Source of the DNA: Candidatus Poribacteria bacterium
GTDB taxonomy: Bacteria > Poribacteria > WGA-4E > WGA-3G
Length of the DNA: 49,619 bases
Assembly: GCA_022394755.1 (NCBI GenBank)
Contig: JAGFCA010000041.1
Coordinates: 1 to 49,619 of the forward strand
Reading direction: 5' to 3'
Positions 25,550 to 35,059 of the stretch are shown piece by piece. The translations under genes were made by a program, and so were the position numbers. A model generated the notes under the pieces. That model saw nothing but the letters and a program-made list of their open reading frames with translations. It did not search any database and was not told the origin of the DNA. Numbering within the stretch: position 1 is the first letter of the stretch; the number at the start of each line of letters is the position of its first letter.

Positions 25550-26497
25550 ATGTCGATAGAACTTTCAAGACTTGAACCTGTAGAGTTAAGAGATCAATGG
25601 AATAATGAAGCAAGTGACTTTACACCTTGGTTAGCAATAGATGAAAATCTTGAGTTGCTTGGAAACACATTGGGTATTGAGCTTGAATTAGAAGGTCAAG
25701 AAATAAATGTCGGACGTTTTCATGCAGATTTATTATGTAAGAATACACTTGACAATACCTGGGTCGTAATTGAAAACCAATTAGAAAAAACAAACCATTT
25801 GCATCTCGGTCAGATTATAACATATTCCGCTGGCTTAGATGCCCACACTATCATTTGGATAGCAAGTGAGTTTCAAGATGAACATAGAGCAGCACTTGAT
25901 AAATTAAATGAAATCACACAAGAGGAATATCAATTTTTCGGTATAGAAATCAAATTATGGCAGATTGAAAATTCAAAACCAGCTCCTCAGTTTGAGATTG
26001 TTTCATCTCCAAATAAATGGGATAAGAATGTACGTAGTACAATAAATAAAAATCTCTCTGAAACACAATACCAACACTTAGAATTCTGGACCCAATTTAC
26101 AGATTATATGGAACAAAATGGAAATGAAATAATACTTCCTGAACCGAATAGCAGACATAATTTCGATATTAGAATTGGAACAAGAGATACTGTAATTCGT
26201 GCATGGAGATATAAGAAATCAGATATTGGGGTAACACTTGACTTAGGTGGAACAAATGGTAAGAACAACTATTACATTTTACAAAATCAAGAAATAGATA
26301 TACAAGAATCATTTGACTCCGTTCTTGAATGGGAAGAAAGACCTAAAAATGTAAATTCAAGGATTACCTTAAGGAAGAATGGAACAGATCCTACAGATGA
26401 AACAGATTGGGGAAATCAGAATGAATGGTTAGCAGCAAATGTTGAATTATTCTATAAAGTATTTAAACCTCGAATTGATGGAATTAAAAATTCTTAA
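25550..26497 (+). CDS. DUF4268-type protein with PD-(D/E)xK-like nuclease core
   Basis: In this 315-residue protein residues 25-110 look like an endonuclease-type fold. FHADLLCKN supplies an Asp and WVVIENQLEKTNHLHLGQII supplies the Glu-x-Gln variant of the PD-(D/E)xK site, as in DUF4268 proteins. The C-terminal half (from about 165) matches the DUF4268 pattern TQFTDYM, AWRYKKSDIGVTLDL, LEWEERP. Family members often accompany restriction or defence genes but are uncharacterised. AGGAG lies 11 nt before the ATG. The patatin gene follows on the same strand after 208 nt. Confidence 0.85.
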   Translation: MSIELSRLEPVELRDQWNNEASDFTPWLAIDENLELLGNTLGIELELEGQEINVGRFHADLLCKNTLDNTWVVIENQLEKTNHLHLGQIITYSAGLDAHTIIWIASEFQDEHRAALDKLNEITQEEYQFFGIEIKLWQIENSKPAPQFEIVSSPNKWDKNVRSTINKNLSETQYQHLEFWTQFTDYMEQNGNEIILPEPNSRHNFDIRIGTRDTVIRAWRYKKSDIGVTLDLGGTNGKNNYYILQNQEIDIQESFDSVLEWEERPKNVNSRITLRKNGTDPTDETDWGNQNEWLAANVELFYKVFKPRIDGIKNS

Positions 26498-26567
26498 TCA
26501 GAAAAATACTAACAGATAGTATATCTTAATAATGTCGGAAATCTAATAATTCTTATGAATGAAATTG

Positions 26568-26590
26568 AGGTGCGGTTAGAAACTGCACCT
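26568..26590. repeat. Dispersed palindromic repeat (AGGTGC hairpin)
   Basis: The arms AGGTGCgGTT and AACtGCACCT surround the loop AGA and are followed by ACC. It is related to the hairpin at 15360-15383, differing at compensating arm positions (TTCG versus TGCg). This preservation of pairing suggests that the fold matters. It lies between the DUF4268 and patatin genes. Confidence 0.6.
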
Positions 26591-26705
26591 ACCAGGACCA
26601 GGTAACAGTTCTTGTAATATTGCTTTTTTCGAAAAATCTTCTGTAAATTTAGTGTGGACAATCAACTATTTAGGAATGAAGTAAGAATTTAGTCAGGTGT
26701 AATAT

Positions 26706-27629
26706 ATGGTAGATATTGATCAGAACATTACAATCCTTTCATTAGATGGTGGGGGAACCCGTGGTATATATACCGCACATCTCCTTGCCAAAGTGGAACA
26801 GGAATTAGGTGTACAAATACGGGATTGTTTCGATCTGATTGTAGGAACAAGTACAGGTGCAATTGTTGCAGGTGCTGCTGTATCTAAAATTTCTATGGTA
26901 GATATAGTTCAGTTATTTGATCAAGAAGCACCAGAAATTTTCAAGCAAAAATGGTATAGAAATCAACTATTATTTAGCAAATATTCGCAGGAAACTCTGA
27001 CAGAAGTAATTGCAAGACACATCCCATCAATTCTCTTAGCAGATGTGGAAACACCTGTCTTATTAACATGTTCTGAAATTACGACAAGTGATTTACATGT
27101 TTTTAGGTCGTATGCATCTAAAAAATTAAATAGTAAGAACCCAAATTTAGATATTTCATTGAGAGATGCGATAGTTGCATCTTGTGCAGCCCCAACATTT
27201 TTTTCACCGAAAAAATTAAAAGAACATTATTTAGCGGATGGTGGTTTATGGGCGAATAATCCTTCTATTGCTGCACTTGCTGAAGCTAAGACTCATTTTA
27301 AAAAAGATATTTCACAAATAAAAATCTTGTCCATTGGTACAGGACATTCAGTATCAATGTATAAAGAAAGAAATGGATGGGGTTTCATTTCAGGTTGGGG
27401 TGGAACTAAGTTAATATCGTATGTAATGGCATTACAATCACAGACTTCGGCATTCTTAACACAACAACTATTGAATGAAAATTATCTGAGGATTAATCCT
27501 GTCATAGACTTTTGGGATATTGATACAATCAGACACTTAGACCAATTGAAACGACTTGCAGAAAGAGACTTTACAGAGTATATATCTGGTATACAAGACT
27601 TTATTCAAAGAGATAATGTAGAAAGTTAA
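26706..27629 (+). CDS. Patatin-like phospholipase, CapV-like
   Basis: This 307-residue patatin has the oxyanion motif DGGGTRG (14-20), the nucleophile elbow GTSTG (47-51, Ser49) and the catalytic Asp178 in ADGGLWANNPS. The layout resembles CapV-type effectors of CBASS anti-phage systems, which degrade membrane phospholipids when triggered by a cyclic nucleotide. However, no CD-NTase, Cap2 or Cap3 gene is visible nearby, so it may be an orphan or a housekeeping lipase. No signal peptide. CAGGTG precedes the ATG. Confidence 0.88.
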   Translation: MVDIDQNITILSLDGGGTRGIYTAHLLAKVEQELGVQIRDCFDLIVGTSTGAIVAGAAVSKISMVDIVQLFDQEAPEIFKQKWYRNQLLFSKYSQETLTEVIARHIPSILLADVETPVLLTCSEITTSDLHVFRSYASKKLNSKNPNLDISLRDAIVASCAAPTFFSPKKLKEHYLADGGLWANNPSIAALAEAKTHFKKDISQIKILSIGTGHSVSMYKERNGWGFISGWGGTKLISYVMALQSQTSAFLTQQLLNENYLRINPVIDFWDIDTIRHLDQLKRLAERDFTEYISGIQDFIQRDNVES

Positions 27630-27642
27630 TATCCAACATAAT

Positions 27643-28725
27643 TTAATCTTTTAGAAATCTTGTAATTTCATCAGAAAACTCAGCAGGACAGTCATCAAAA
27701 ATAAAATGTCCTGCTATAGTAGAAGTGTTTTCACAACTGATATTGACAAATTGCGCATTTGGTATATATTCTTCGTATTCTCTGCTACCTTTAAGAGCAA
27801 TGGGGTCATCTGTGCCCTGTATAATCAGTGTAGGTGCATTAATATATCCTACAGCAGAGCGATAGTTTGGTGATTTTCCTGTACTAAAGTAAACAGCAAA
27901 TGCACTCCAACCTCCCGGTTTAGGTGTTGTATCAATTACTTCATTCTTATACCCCATTCCTTTTAACAGATACTTCCCAATACTTTTTTGTAAATCCACA
28001 AGATCATCTTCAGTCTTACTGAAAATACTACCAAAATTGAAGTATTCTTTATGTAGTAAATCGTAAGCTGATAAGTCCTCTTCAGGTAGTTCTTTGCGTA
28101 CATTTGCAAAGAAATCATTACCTTTTTTATGTGGGGATAACATAGCAGCTGGTGCAACAAGAATTAATTTTTCCACATTCTTTGGAAATTCTGCTGCATA
28201 AAGTGCAGCGATAAATCCACCGAAAGAATGACCAACTAAGATTAATTTCTCCTCTTTTATTATCCTACGGATACGTTCTATATCTGCAATCTGAGCACCT
28301 ATACCGAGGGTTTGTTCCAATTCCGAAACATTTTTTGGATAGTTCTTTGACTCAAACTGATCTATTGGTCGAGTAGATTCCCCTGCTCCACGTTGATGAT
28401 AGTAATAGAATCTATACATATCCTCTAATGATTGTAGACCTTCCCAAGGTTTTGCATAAGGGATTCCCGGTCCACCATGTACTATAAGTACAGGTCTACC
28501 ATTTCCATAAGCATCATAATGTAGTGAAATATCTGACTCAACTTGCCATTGATTAGGATTGTTCTGCTCTGGTGGGATTAAGGAACTCCGTAGATTTTCA
28601 CCTAATCCAACTGAACCAAAGGTATACAGTGGTTGTCCCATTTGCCAGAACATATAGATACCACCAATCCCAATGATTAAAATAACAATGGCAATTCCAA
28701 TAAGTATATATTTGAATCTTTTCAT
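27643..28725 (-). CDS. Membrane-anchored alpha/beta hydrolase, proline iminopeptidase-like
   Basis: The 360-residue protein has an N-terminal transmembrane anchor (residues 5-27), then an alpha/beta hydrolase domain. HGGPG at 83-87 forms the oxyanion region typical of prolyl aminopeptidases (S33). The nucleophile Ser167 lies in GHSFGG, with Asp in GTDDP and His in AGHF near the C-terminus. The catalytic domain should face the periplasm. The substrate could be a peptide or an ester. It is separated from dapA upstream by a hairpin at 28778-28801, so it is probably transcribed on its own. Confidence 0.9.
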   Translation of the reverse strand: MKRFKYILIGIAIVILIIGIGGIYMFWQMGQPLYTFGSVGLGENLRSSLIPPEQNNPNQWQVESDISLHYDAYGNGRPVLIVHGGPGIPYAKPWEGLQSLEDMYRFYYYHQRGAGESTRPIDQFESKNYPKNVSELEQTLGIGAQIADIERIRRIIKEEKLILVGHSFGGFIAALYAAEFPKNVEKLILVAPAAMLSPHKKGNDFFANVRKELPEEDLSAYDLLHKEYFNFGSIFSKTEDDLVDLQKSIGKYLLKGMGYKNEVIDTTPKPGGWSAFAVYFSTGKSPNYRSAVGYINAPTLIIQGTDDPIALKGSREYEEYIPNAQFVNISCENTSTIAGHFIFDDCPAEFSDEITRFLKD

Positions 28726-28777
28726 ATTAACTGTTTCTAATGTTTCATGTTTTGATGAAATGTCAAGAGTAGATAAT

Positions 28778-28801
28778 AATGCCCGATACTAATCGGGCAT
28801 T
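28778..28801 (-). terminator. Hairpin downstream of dapA, possible terminator
   Basis: A perfect 10-bp inverted repeat has arms AATGCCCGAT and ATCGGGCATT with loop ACTA. It lies between the dapA stop and the next gene on the same strand. The following bases on the minus strand are only moderately T-rich (ATTATTATC), so it is a weak intrinsic terminator at best. It may instead be an mRNA 3' end stabiliser. Confidence 0.5.
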
Positions 28802-28827
28802 GTCTAATTCTATTATAATTACCAGTA

Positions 28828-29703
28828 TCAGACTAATCCGGACTTTTTCAAAGTCGTTCTGAGAGAATCAAGATTTGATTCAGACATTGGTGCGAGAGGT
28901 AATCTTAATTGTCCATTGAGTTTACCCATTAACCTTAATGCGGTTTTAGCAGGAATTGGGTTTGTTTCAATAAACAAATCTACAGCTAAAGGTAAAGTCT
29001 TATAGTGTAGTTTACGTGCAAGTTCCAAATTACCCGCATGGAAGGCATTACACATTTCAGCAATATCAGATGGAGCGACGTTTGCAACAACTGAAATCAC
29101 ACCTTTACCACCAACAGCCAAAATAGGCAAAGTATTGACATCATCACCAGAAAGAACAACAAAATCTTCAGGACATAGGTTTACGACTTCACTTGCTCGT
29201 TTTAATTCACCTGTAGCCTCTTTCAAAGCCACAATATTAGGGTGTTCTGCCAATCTTGCAATTGTAGGCGATAAAATATCAGTTCCACATCGACCAGGGA
29301 CATTATAGACGACAATGGGGATATCAACAGAGTCTGCAATCTTCATATAATGTGCATACAAACCATCCTGAGTAGGTTTATTATAATAAGGTGTAACAAT
29401 TAAAGCGGCATCTGCCCCAGCAGCTTTTGCATGTTTAGTCGCACGGAGAGTACGTGTAGTTGAATTTGAACCTGTACCAGCGATAACTGGAACTTGACCA
29501 TTAACCGTTTCAATCGTAATTTGCACAACTCGGTCATGTTCTTCTTCTGAAAGGGCGGGGGATTCACCTGTTGTTCCACACGGAACGATGCCGTGTGTTC
29601 CGCCTTCAATCTGAAACTGTATCAGTTCCTTGAGTTTTGCTTCATCCAACGATTCATCGTCCTTAAAAGGTGTTACGAGTGCAACATAAGAGCCCTCAAA
29701 CAT
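28828..29703 (-). CDS. dapA: 4-hydroxy-tetrahydrodipicolinate synthase
   Basis: DapA condenses pyruvate with aspartate semialdehyde, the first committed step to diaminopimelate and lysine. The 291 residues include GTTGES (Thr44, Thr45), Tyr107 in VTPYYNKP, Tyr133 in VVYNVPGR (with Arg138) and Schiff-base Lys161 in VALKEATGE. The length and all key residues fit an active enzyme. A strong AAGGAGG precedes the ATG. It follows dapF by 46 nt on the same strand. Confidence 0.97.
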   Translation of the reverse strand: MFEGSYVALVTPFKDDESLDEAKLKELIQFQIEGGTHGIVPCGTTGESPALSEEEHDRVVQITIETVNGQVPVIAGTGSNSTTRTLRATKHAKAAGADAALIVTPYYNKPTQDGLYAHYMKIADSVDIPIVVYNVPGRCGTDILSPTIARLAEHPNIVALKEATGELKRASEVVNLCPEDFVVLSGDDVNTLPILAVGGKGVISVVANVAPSDIAEMCNAFHAGNLELARKLHYKTLPLAVDLFIETNPIPAKTALRLMGKLNGQLRLPLAPMSESNLDSLRTTLKKSGLV

Positions 29704-29749
29704 TTAAATCCTCCTTAATTAATCTTGCACAAATAATTGTGCTATCATT

Positions 29750-30583
29750 CTAATAATCCCATGCTTCAGATGTCAGTTCACCAGCGAAAATAACGCGTGC
29801 ATCACCCTCAAGATAAACATTCTCTGGTTGCTCATTTTCAATATCAAAATGGATTTTAAGAGTTATTCCACTTGCGGTTTTAACAGATACAGGTGATTTA
29901 ACCTTACCTAATGCAGCAGAAACAACGGCAGAAGCAATAGATCCAGTTCCACAGGCTAACGTTTCATCTTCTACTCCACGTTCATAAGTCCGAATATCAA
30001 TCTGTTGTGATGAGTGAATACGGATAAAATTTGCATTTGTTCCAGTAGGTTTAAAATTTTCATGGTATCGAGTTTGTTGTCCAAGATCAAAAACATCCGT
30101 TCCTTCCAAATCATCTACAAAAAAGACAACGTGTGGTACACCGCTATTGGCAAAACCTACATTATGTATACCGTCCTTCAGTTGAAGCGGTACATTGATC
30201 CGAATGTCTTCAGGATCGCTCATACCAACTTTAACGTTGTCACCAACTATTTCAGATTCATAAATTCCTGCATTTGTAAGAAACCGCATTTTTTCAGATA
30301 CAATTCCATTTAAAAAAGCAAATTTCGAGATACACCTTGCGCCATTTCCACAGGTTTCTACTTCCCCACCATCAGCATTGAAATATCGCATTCTAAAATC
30401 AACATCTCCTCCTTGTTCAACAAGAAGAATCCCATCCGCTCCAACGGACATGCGACGTTGACATACTTTAGTTACAAAATTATCAAATGTTGGATCATTA
30501 CTATCAAGTGTTTCATTTAGATTATTGATGATGACGAAGTCGTTCCCAGCACCGCTGAGTTTCATAAATGGTATTTTGTTCAT
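29750..30583 (-). CDS. dapF: Diaminopimelate epimerase
   Basis: DapF interconverts LL- and meso-diaminopimelate for peptidoglycan and lysine. The 277-residue protein has the two catalytic cysteines, Cys78 in ETCGNGARC and Cys211 in LACGTGSIASA. The N-terminal MKLSGAGNDFVIIN and the central NSGVPHVVFFVDD are also typical. It lies between dusB and dapA on the minus strand, probably in one operon. Confidence 0.97.
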   Translation of the reverse strand: MNKIPFMKLSGAGNDFVIINNLNETLDSNDPTFDNFVTKVCQRRMSVGADGILLVEQGGDVDFRMRYFNADGGEVETCGNGARCISKFAFLNGIVSEKMRFLTNAGIYESEIVGDNVKVGMSDPEDIRINVPLQLKDGIHNVGFANSGVPHVVFFVDDLEGTDVFDLGQQTRYHENFKPTGTNANFIRIHSSQQIDIRTYERGVEDETLACGTGSIASAVVSAALGKVKSPVSVKTASGITLKIHFDIENEQPENVYLEGDARVIFAGELTSEAWDY

Positions 30584-30646
30584 ACCTGATCCCCTTTGTC
30601 TGTGTATAACTTATGATAAAATTATCTAATCCTTATGTCAAGGAAT

Positions 30647-31672
30647 TCAATTTAGAACTACAGATTCTGTGAAATTATATGGAAATTCAATCATTCGATA
30701 AGCATGTATTCGGAGTTCTTCAACAATATCTAAGACACCATCATAAGAATCACATGTCACTAATCGTGAACGGAATGGTTTTACATGAGGAATACCTTTA
30801 AAGTAATTAGTATAATGTCTCCGCATTTCAAGCAATCCTCTTTTTAATCCTTTCCATTCAATTGAGAAATCGAGATGTTTCCTGTATACAGAAATCCGTT
30901 CATCAATTGAAGGTGGTTCAAGTAATTCTCCAGTAGAAAAATAGTGTTTTATTTCATTGAAAATCCATGGGTTTCCAATTGCAGCCCGTCCAATCATGAT
31001 ACCGTCAACACCATATTGCTTCCGCATTTTCTCTGCTTTCTGTGGACTGTCAACATCCCCGTTCCCAAATACAGGTATATTCATTCTTGGATTGTCCTTA
31101 ATTTTTCCAATAAGTGTCCAGTCCGCTTCACCTTTATACATCTGTTTTCGTGTTCTACCATGAATTGCTATTGCCTGGATACCTACATCCTGTAATCTCT
31201 CAGCAACATCAACAATGTATTTTGTATTTTCATCCCATCCTAATCGAGTCTTAACGGTAATAGGTAAATCTGTAGTCTTCACCATTTCAGCAGTCATCTC
31301 AACCATTTTTGGTATATCTTTCAAGATTCCTGCTCCTGCCCCCTTACATGTTACTTTTTTTACAGGACACCCGTAATTGATATCAATAATATCTGGTTGT
31401 ACCCGTTCTGTAATTTCAACAGTTTCCCGCATAACATTAATATCATGTCCAAAAATTTGAATACCCATCGGTTTTTCATATTCAAATATGTCTAACTTAG
31501 CAACACTCTGTGCAGCATCCCGTATGAGCGCTTCTGATGATATAAATTCAGTATACATCAGATCTGCTCCGTTTTCTTTACAAACAACTCGAAATGGAGG
31601 ATCACTCACATCTTCCATAGGAGCAAGCAATAAAGGAAAATCTTGAATATTTAGGTCACCTATTGTAATCAT
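30647..31672 (-). CDS. dusB: tRNA-dihydrouridine synthase, DusB family
   Basis: This 341-residue FMN-dependent enzyme reduces uridine to dihydrouridine in the tRNA D-loop. Its motifs are LLAPMEDVSDPPFR at the N-terminus, DINYGCPVKKVTCKGAGAGIL with the catalytic Cys region, KTRLGWDE, AIHGRTRKQMYKGEADW and GNGDVDSPQKA, followed by the C-terminal helical RNA-binding domain (RHYTNYFKGIPHVKPFR). The gap to dapF is 63 nt, suggesting a dusB-dapF-dapA transcript. Paralogue choice (DusB rather than DusA or DusC) is by overall similarity. Confidence 0.93.
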   Translation of the reverse strand: MITIGDLNIQDFPLLLAPMEDVSDPPFRVVCKENGADLMYTEFISSEALIRDAAQSVAKLDIFEYEKPMGIQIFGHDINVMRETVEITERVQPDIIDINYGCPVKKVTCKGAGAGILKDIPKMVEMTAEMVKTTDLPITVKTRLGWDENTKYIVDVAERLQDVGIQAIAIHGRTRKQMYKGEADWTLIGKIKDNPRMNIPVFGNGDVDSPQKAEKMRKQYGVDGIMIGRAAIGNPWIFNEIKHYFSTGELLEPPSIDERISVYRKHLDFSIEWKGLKRGLLEMRRHYTNYFKGIPHVKPFRSRLVTCDSYDGVLDIVEELRIHAYRMIEFPYNFTESVVLN

Positions 31673-31813
31673 TCTATAGTCTTAACTCTGTTGTGTTATT
31701 ATGTTCTGAGAGTAATTTGTTTTTCACATAAGTTTATGTTTATAAAGCGTTTTATTATACCTTGATTTTACACCATTGTCAAGATTGCAAGTTCACCATT
31801 TTCTAACACCATC

Positions 31814-31842
31814 TTGACATATTCTCAATTCCGTGATACACA
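31814..31842 (+). promoter_or_regulatory. Sigma-70-type promoter for the kinase-like gene
   Basis: TTGACA (31814-31819) is followed after exactly 17 nt by TACACA (31837-31842), with TATACA overlapping slightly downstream. It lies about 50 nt before the ATG at 31895, a normal leader length, in the divergent dusB/kinase intergenic region. Confidence 0.45.
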
Positions 31843-31894
31843 TATACACCTATGAAGATATATTAATTAACATCAAATTACAGTGAGGATTTCT

Positions 31895-32611
31895 ATGAGA
31901 TGTATTTTTGTTGGAATTGAATATGCTGGAAAATCGACTCTAATTAATTTGCTAAACGAATATTATCGACATCGGAAATTAAGTGTACATGTAGATGACC
32001 ATTTTACAATACCCGATTCAACCTTAAGTCCTGAGTCAAGAGCTGCATATATAAACTTCCCCAATGATGTGAAGGAACGGATGCAGCGAATGCAAATTCA
32101 ATATCATGTTGAAGTAATTAAGAACTATCCAAACACATTGATTGCCGGTTGGCATATAGAAGAATTAGTATATAGTAGTGTATATGGGGAGAAATCGGAT
32201 AGTCCATATTACAGCAACTATCACCATCGGGCACAACGCGGGTATGAAACTCAGGTGATGGAAGCACGATTACCTGATGTTGTTATGATTCATGTGAAGG
32301 CAAGTGATGAATCAATTAAAGAACGAATGAAAACTGACCCACATGAATACCAGATCATTAGTAGTGAAGACATTCCAAGGCTTAACGATTTATTTCAAGA
32401 AGAAATTGATAAGTCTCTGTTTACCCATAAAGGAAGCAAGGTAGAGTTAGATACAACTGATAAGACACCGTCAGAATCTCTTGATGAATTATTAAAATTG
32501 ACCGAACCACACATTACTTTTGGTGAATTAGCAGTTCGATCAATAGATGTACCTGAAGGTAATTATGAAGTATCCTATGAAAATGGTGTACGCAAGATGA
32601 TACCTGTTTAA
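31895..32611 (+). CDS. P-loop kinase-like protein (thymidylate-kinase-like fold)
   Basis: This 238-residue protein begins with a Walker A motif, GIEYAGKST, after a first beta strand (MRCIFV). It continues with kinase-like features: DDHF, an acidic LID-like region and RMKTDPHEY near residues 143-151. The last 35 residues (ITFGELAVRSIDVPEGNYEV) are an extra beta-rich tail. It may phosphorylate a nucleotide or small molecule, but the acceptor is unknown. GTGAGGA serves as ribosome-binding site, so the ATG at 31895 is preferred over the GTG at 31883. The stop overlaps the convergent gene by 4 nt. Confidence 0.8.
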   Translation: MRCIFVGIEYAGKSTLINLLNEYYRHRKLSVHVDDHFTIPDSTLSPESRAAYINFPNDVKERMQRMQIQYHVEVIKNYPNTLIAGWHIEELVYSSVYGEKSDSPYYSNYHHRAQRGYETQVMEARLPDVVMIHVKASDESIKERMKTDPHEYQIISSEDIPRLNDLFQEEIDKSLFTHKGSKVELDTTDKTPSESLDELLKLTEPHITFGELAVRSIDVPEGNYEVSYENGVRKMIPV

Positions 32612-33687
32612 TTTCCTCGACTTAATGGATGCTCACGATTTTCAATTGGGAATTGAACGCGTTGTCCTGTCAATTGAGATTCATAAGTTCCTAAGATCAT
32701 TTCTAATGCAGCGACAGCATCTTCAGCAGCAGATATAGGTTTCCTATCGTTTTCAATAGAATCAATTAAGTCGAGAATAGCCAACTCATTTCCTTGTGAG
32801 AATGGAGTATCATCAAGGTCAATTGCTTCCCATTCCTGTTCAGAATTAGAAGGAAGTAAGACTGGGTATGGGTAGACCATAAGTCGATTTGCAACATCTC
32901 CACGAAGTGAGAATATACCCTCACTGCCTACTATTTCCATACCATATCTACCTGAACCAGCTTGATCTCTTCGAGATAAGAAGAAACCTGACACGCCATT
33001 TTTGAATGCATAGTAGCTATTGATAGTATCCCCAGCCACAGCACCCACAGGTTCAGTAGGTTTGTGATCATCACCATATTTAACTTCGACACCGTTGTTG
33101 GTAACATGTGCCTGCATCCAATCAACATCTCCAAGGAAGAATCGCATCATATTGAAAGTATGAGTACCCAGTACAATCATATCCTCTCCACCACCACGAT
33201 GGTCTTGCTTTCCACTCGCATAGATTGCTTGTATTGTACCAATTCTACCATCATTAAGCATTTGTCTGATAGCATGTGTTGCTGGTAGATAAACTGCTTG
33301 ATGTGCTACTGCAACTTTTAACCCATGCTTTTTTGCAGTCTCAACAATAATATCCCCATCAGCAAGTGACATGGTCATAGGTTTTTCACAATACACGCTA
33401 CATCCGGCTTCAAGACAAGCCGTAACCATATCGACATGTTCTGGTACCCAACGGGGACAGACACTTACAAGATCTAAATTTTCTTTTTCTAACATATCTC
33501 GATAGTCAGCATAACTTCGTTCTGCCCCAGTATCTTCAACAGCCTTTGCTCTACCTGCTTCATCAGTGTCTGAAACTGCGATAAATTCAACATTTTCAAT
33601 ATTCTTATATGCTGTATGTAAAGCATGTCCAAAATTTCCTGCACCAGTATGACCGATTGCTCCTGCCCTATATAATTTATCACTCAT
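32608..33687 (-). CDS. Gfo/Idh/MocA family oxidoreductase
   Basis: This 359-residue NAD(P)-dependent dehydrogenase has a Rossmann N-terminus (YRAGAIGHTGAGNFGHALHTAY), VSDTDEAGRAKA and CEKPMTMSL, the conserved Glu-Lys-Pro motif. The C-terminal alpha/beta substrate domain includes a metal- or sugar-binding-type YASGKQDHRGGGEDM segment. It likely acts on a cyclitol or sugar derivative, exact substrate unknown. The ATG at 33687 with AAGGAA upstream is preferred over a TTG at 33717. It is cytoplasmic, with no operon partner apparent. Confidence 0.92.
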   Translation of the reverse strand: MSDKLYRAGAIGHTGAGNFGHALHTAYKNIENVEFIAVSDTDEAGRAKAVEDTGAERSYADYRDMLEKENLDLVSVCPRWVPEHVDMVTACLEAGCSVYCEKPMTMSLADGDIIVETAKKHGLKVAVAHQAVYLPATHAIRQMLNDGRIGTIQAIYASGKQDHRGGGEDMIVLGTHTFNMMRFFLGDVDWMQAHVTNNGVEVKYGDDHKPTEPVGAVAGDTINSYYAFKNGVSGFFLSRRDQAGSGRYGMEIVGSEGIFSLRGDVANRLMVYPYPVLLPSNSEQEWEAIDLDDTPFSQGNELAILDLIDSIENDRKPISAAEDAVAALEMILGTYESQLTGQRVQFPIENREHPLSRGN

Positions 33688-33734
33688 ATTTAATTCCTTT
33701 TTTAATTTTGTAAACAAACTGCTATCATTAGAAT

Positions 33735-35006
33735 CTATAGATTTATAAGATATATCAGTAACCCCATTAATGGGATTAAGAATATCAACACCTTCACTTC
33801 AAGCAAACACTTTCTATATCTTTGTATTGGTGGTTTCATTTTTTCAGCATTTTCCAAGAATCTTATTCGCCGTTCTATTGATGGGTGTGTATTGAATAAT
33901 TCAATTATATAACGTAGTACTCTTGGAAGATCACTCATTATGCTGAGATTAAGGAGTGCGGATTTGAAGGCATCTGGATTACCAGTAATCTCAATTGCAT
34001 ATAAATCAGCCTGATGTTCAAACCGTCTCGACAAAAAGCTTAAAACAACTTTGAAGTAGAAAATAAAAAAGATGATATGTATAACTGTTATCAGTAATTG
34101 ATATCCTGGTAATAGAGATTCAAGTGGATCTGTAACCAATTGAATAAAAAGAGTATAGCTCAAAATATAACATACCATAATTACACAAAAGATAAGCAAA
34201 TGTTTATGTCGTATATGACCTATTTCGTGTGCAACAATTGTCTCTACCTGTTCATCAGTAAAATTTCGTAGTAGTGCATCTGTTACAAAGATTCTACGAT
34301 TTCTTGGAATTATTCCAGCAACAGCAGCATTTGCTATTGATAACCCTCCTGTTTCCCATACTGCAACATCTTTATATTTAATACTACTATTTTCTGTTAA
34401 CTCCATTATTTTTTGTTTAAGTTCAGTATCCCTCAATGGTTTAGTTTTCCATAAAAACTGCATCAACATGGGTGCGATTATGTGGGGTAGTGCAAGTAGA
34501 GGGATTATTAGGGCGATTAGTAGTAAGCCTGCAACAAGAGTAGGGAAAAAACTCAGGATATCTAAAATCACATTTATAATTAGAAATGGCATTAATGGAA
34601 GGAGTAGTAATCTAAACCGAAATGTGATGTATTCTTTGCGTGTTCTGGACACATCATGCATAACTGCATGAATTCCAAGTATGCCAAAATAGAGTGGAAT
34701 AATTAGAATAATCTCTGTTGAGTTTTGTACAATAGAGATAAAAGGTAGATGCTGATAAATATAATTTGGAAAGGAAATTATATATATAGCGGATACATAA
34801 CTAAGAAGACTTAGTATTTCAAACACTATTGTAGAACGGAATTCAGTAAGTTTTCTTGTCAGATAGGCAAGCAATATAGGTATAGTTGTTAATATAATAG
34901 TATATAGAATAGAAAAAACGGATGTATATTCTAATCCAGATTCTGGTGGTTCGTACCGAATTAGGAAAATGATACCTGCTAATAGAATGATGCTTGTTTG
35001 TGCCAT
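33735..35006 (-). CDS. M48 family integral membrane zinc metalloprotease
   Basis: The 423-residue protein has the M48 zinc motif HEIGH (260-264, within VAHEIGHIRHKH) and the third ligand Glu330 in SRRFEHQADLYAIE. Several hydrophobic segments (about 4-16, 30-50, 62-80, 98-116, 132-180, 270-292, 305-325) place it in the inner membrane. It has more N-terminal membrane helices than HtpX, resembling Ste24-type architecture in part. A role in membrane protein quality control is likely but inferred. SNPxxxRI-like FNTHPSIERRIRFLENA near 375-390 is typical of M48. Confidence 0.9.
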   Translation of the reverse strand: MAQTSIILLAGIIFLIRYEPPESGLEYTSVFSILYTIILTTIPILLAYLTRKLTEFRSTIVFEILSLLSYVSAIYIISFPNYIYQHLPFISIVQNSTEIILIIPLYFGILGIHAVMHDVSRTRKEYITFRFRLLLLPLMPFLIINVILDILSFFPTLVAGLLLIALIIPLLALPHIIAPMLMQFLWKTKPLRDTELKQKIMELTENSSIKYKDVAVWETGGLSIANAAVAGIIPRNRRIFVTDALLRNFTDEQVETIVAHEIGHIRHKHLLIFCVIMVCYILSYTLFIQLVTDPLESLLPGYQLLITVIHIIFFIFYFKVVLSFLSRRFEHQADLYAIEITGNPDAFKSALLNLSIMSDLPRVLRYIIELFNTHPSIERRIRFLENAEKMKPPIQRYRKCLLEVKVLIFLIPLMGLLIYLINL

Positions 35007-35059
35007 CTATAGGAAATAATCCTTACATTAGAATATTATTGAATTTATATATTAACGAA

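Noticed and set aside
28778..28801. Treating the hairpin after dapA as a member of the AGGTTCGGTT repeat family
   Set aside because: Its arms (AATGCCCGAT) are unrelated, so it is better read as a gene-end hairpin.
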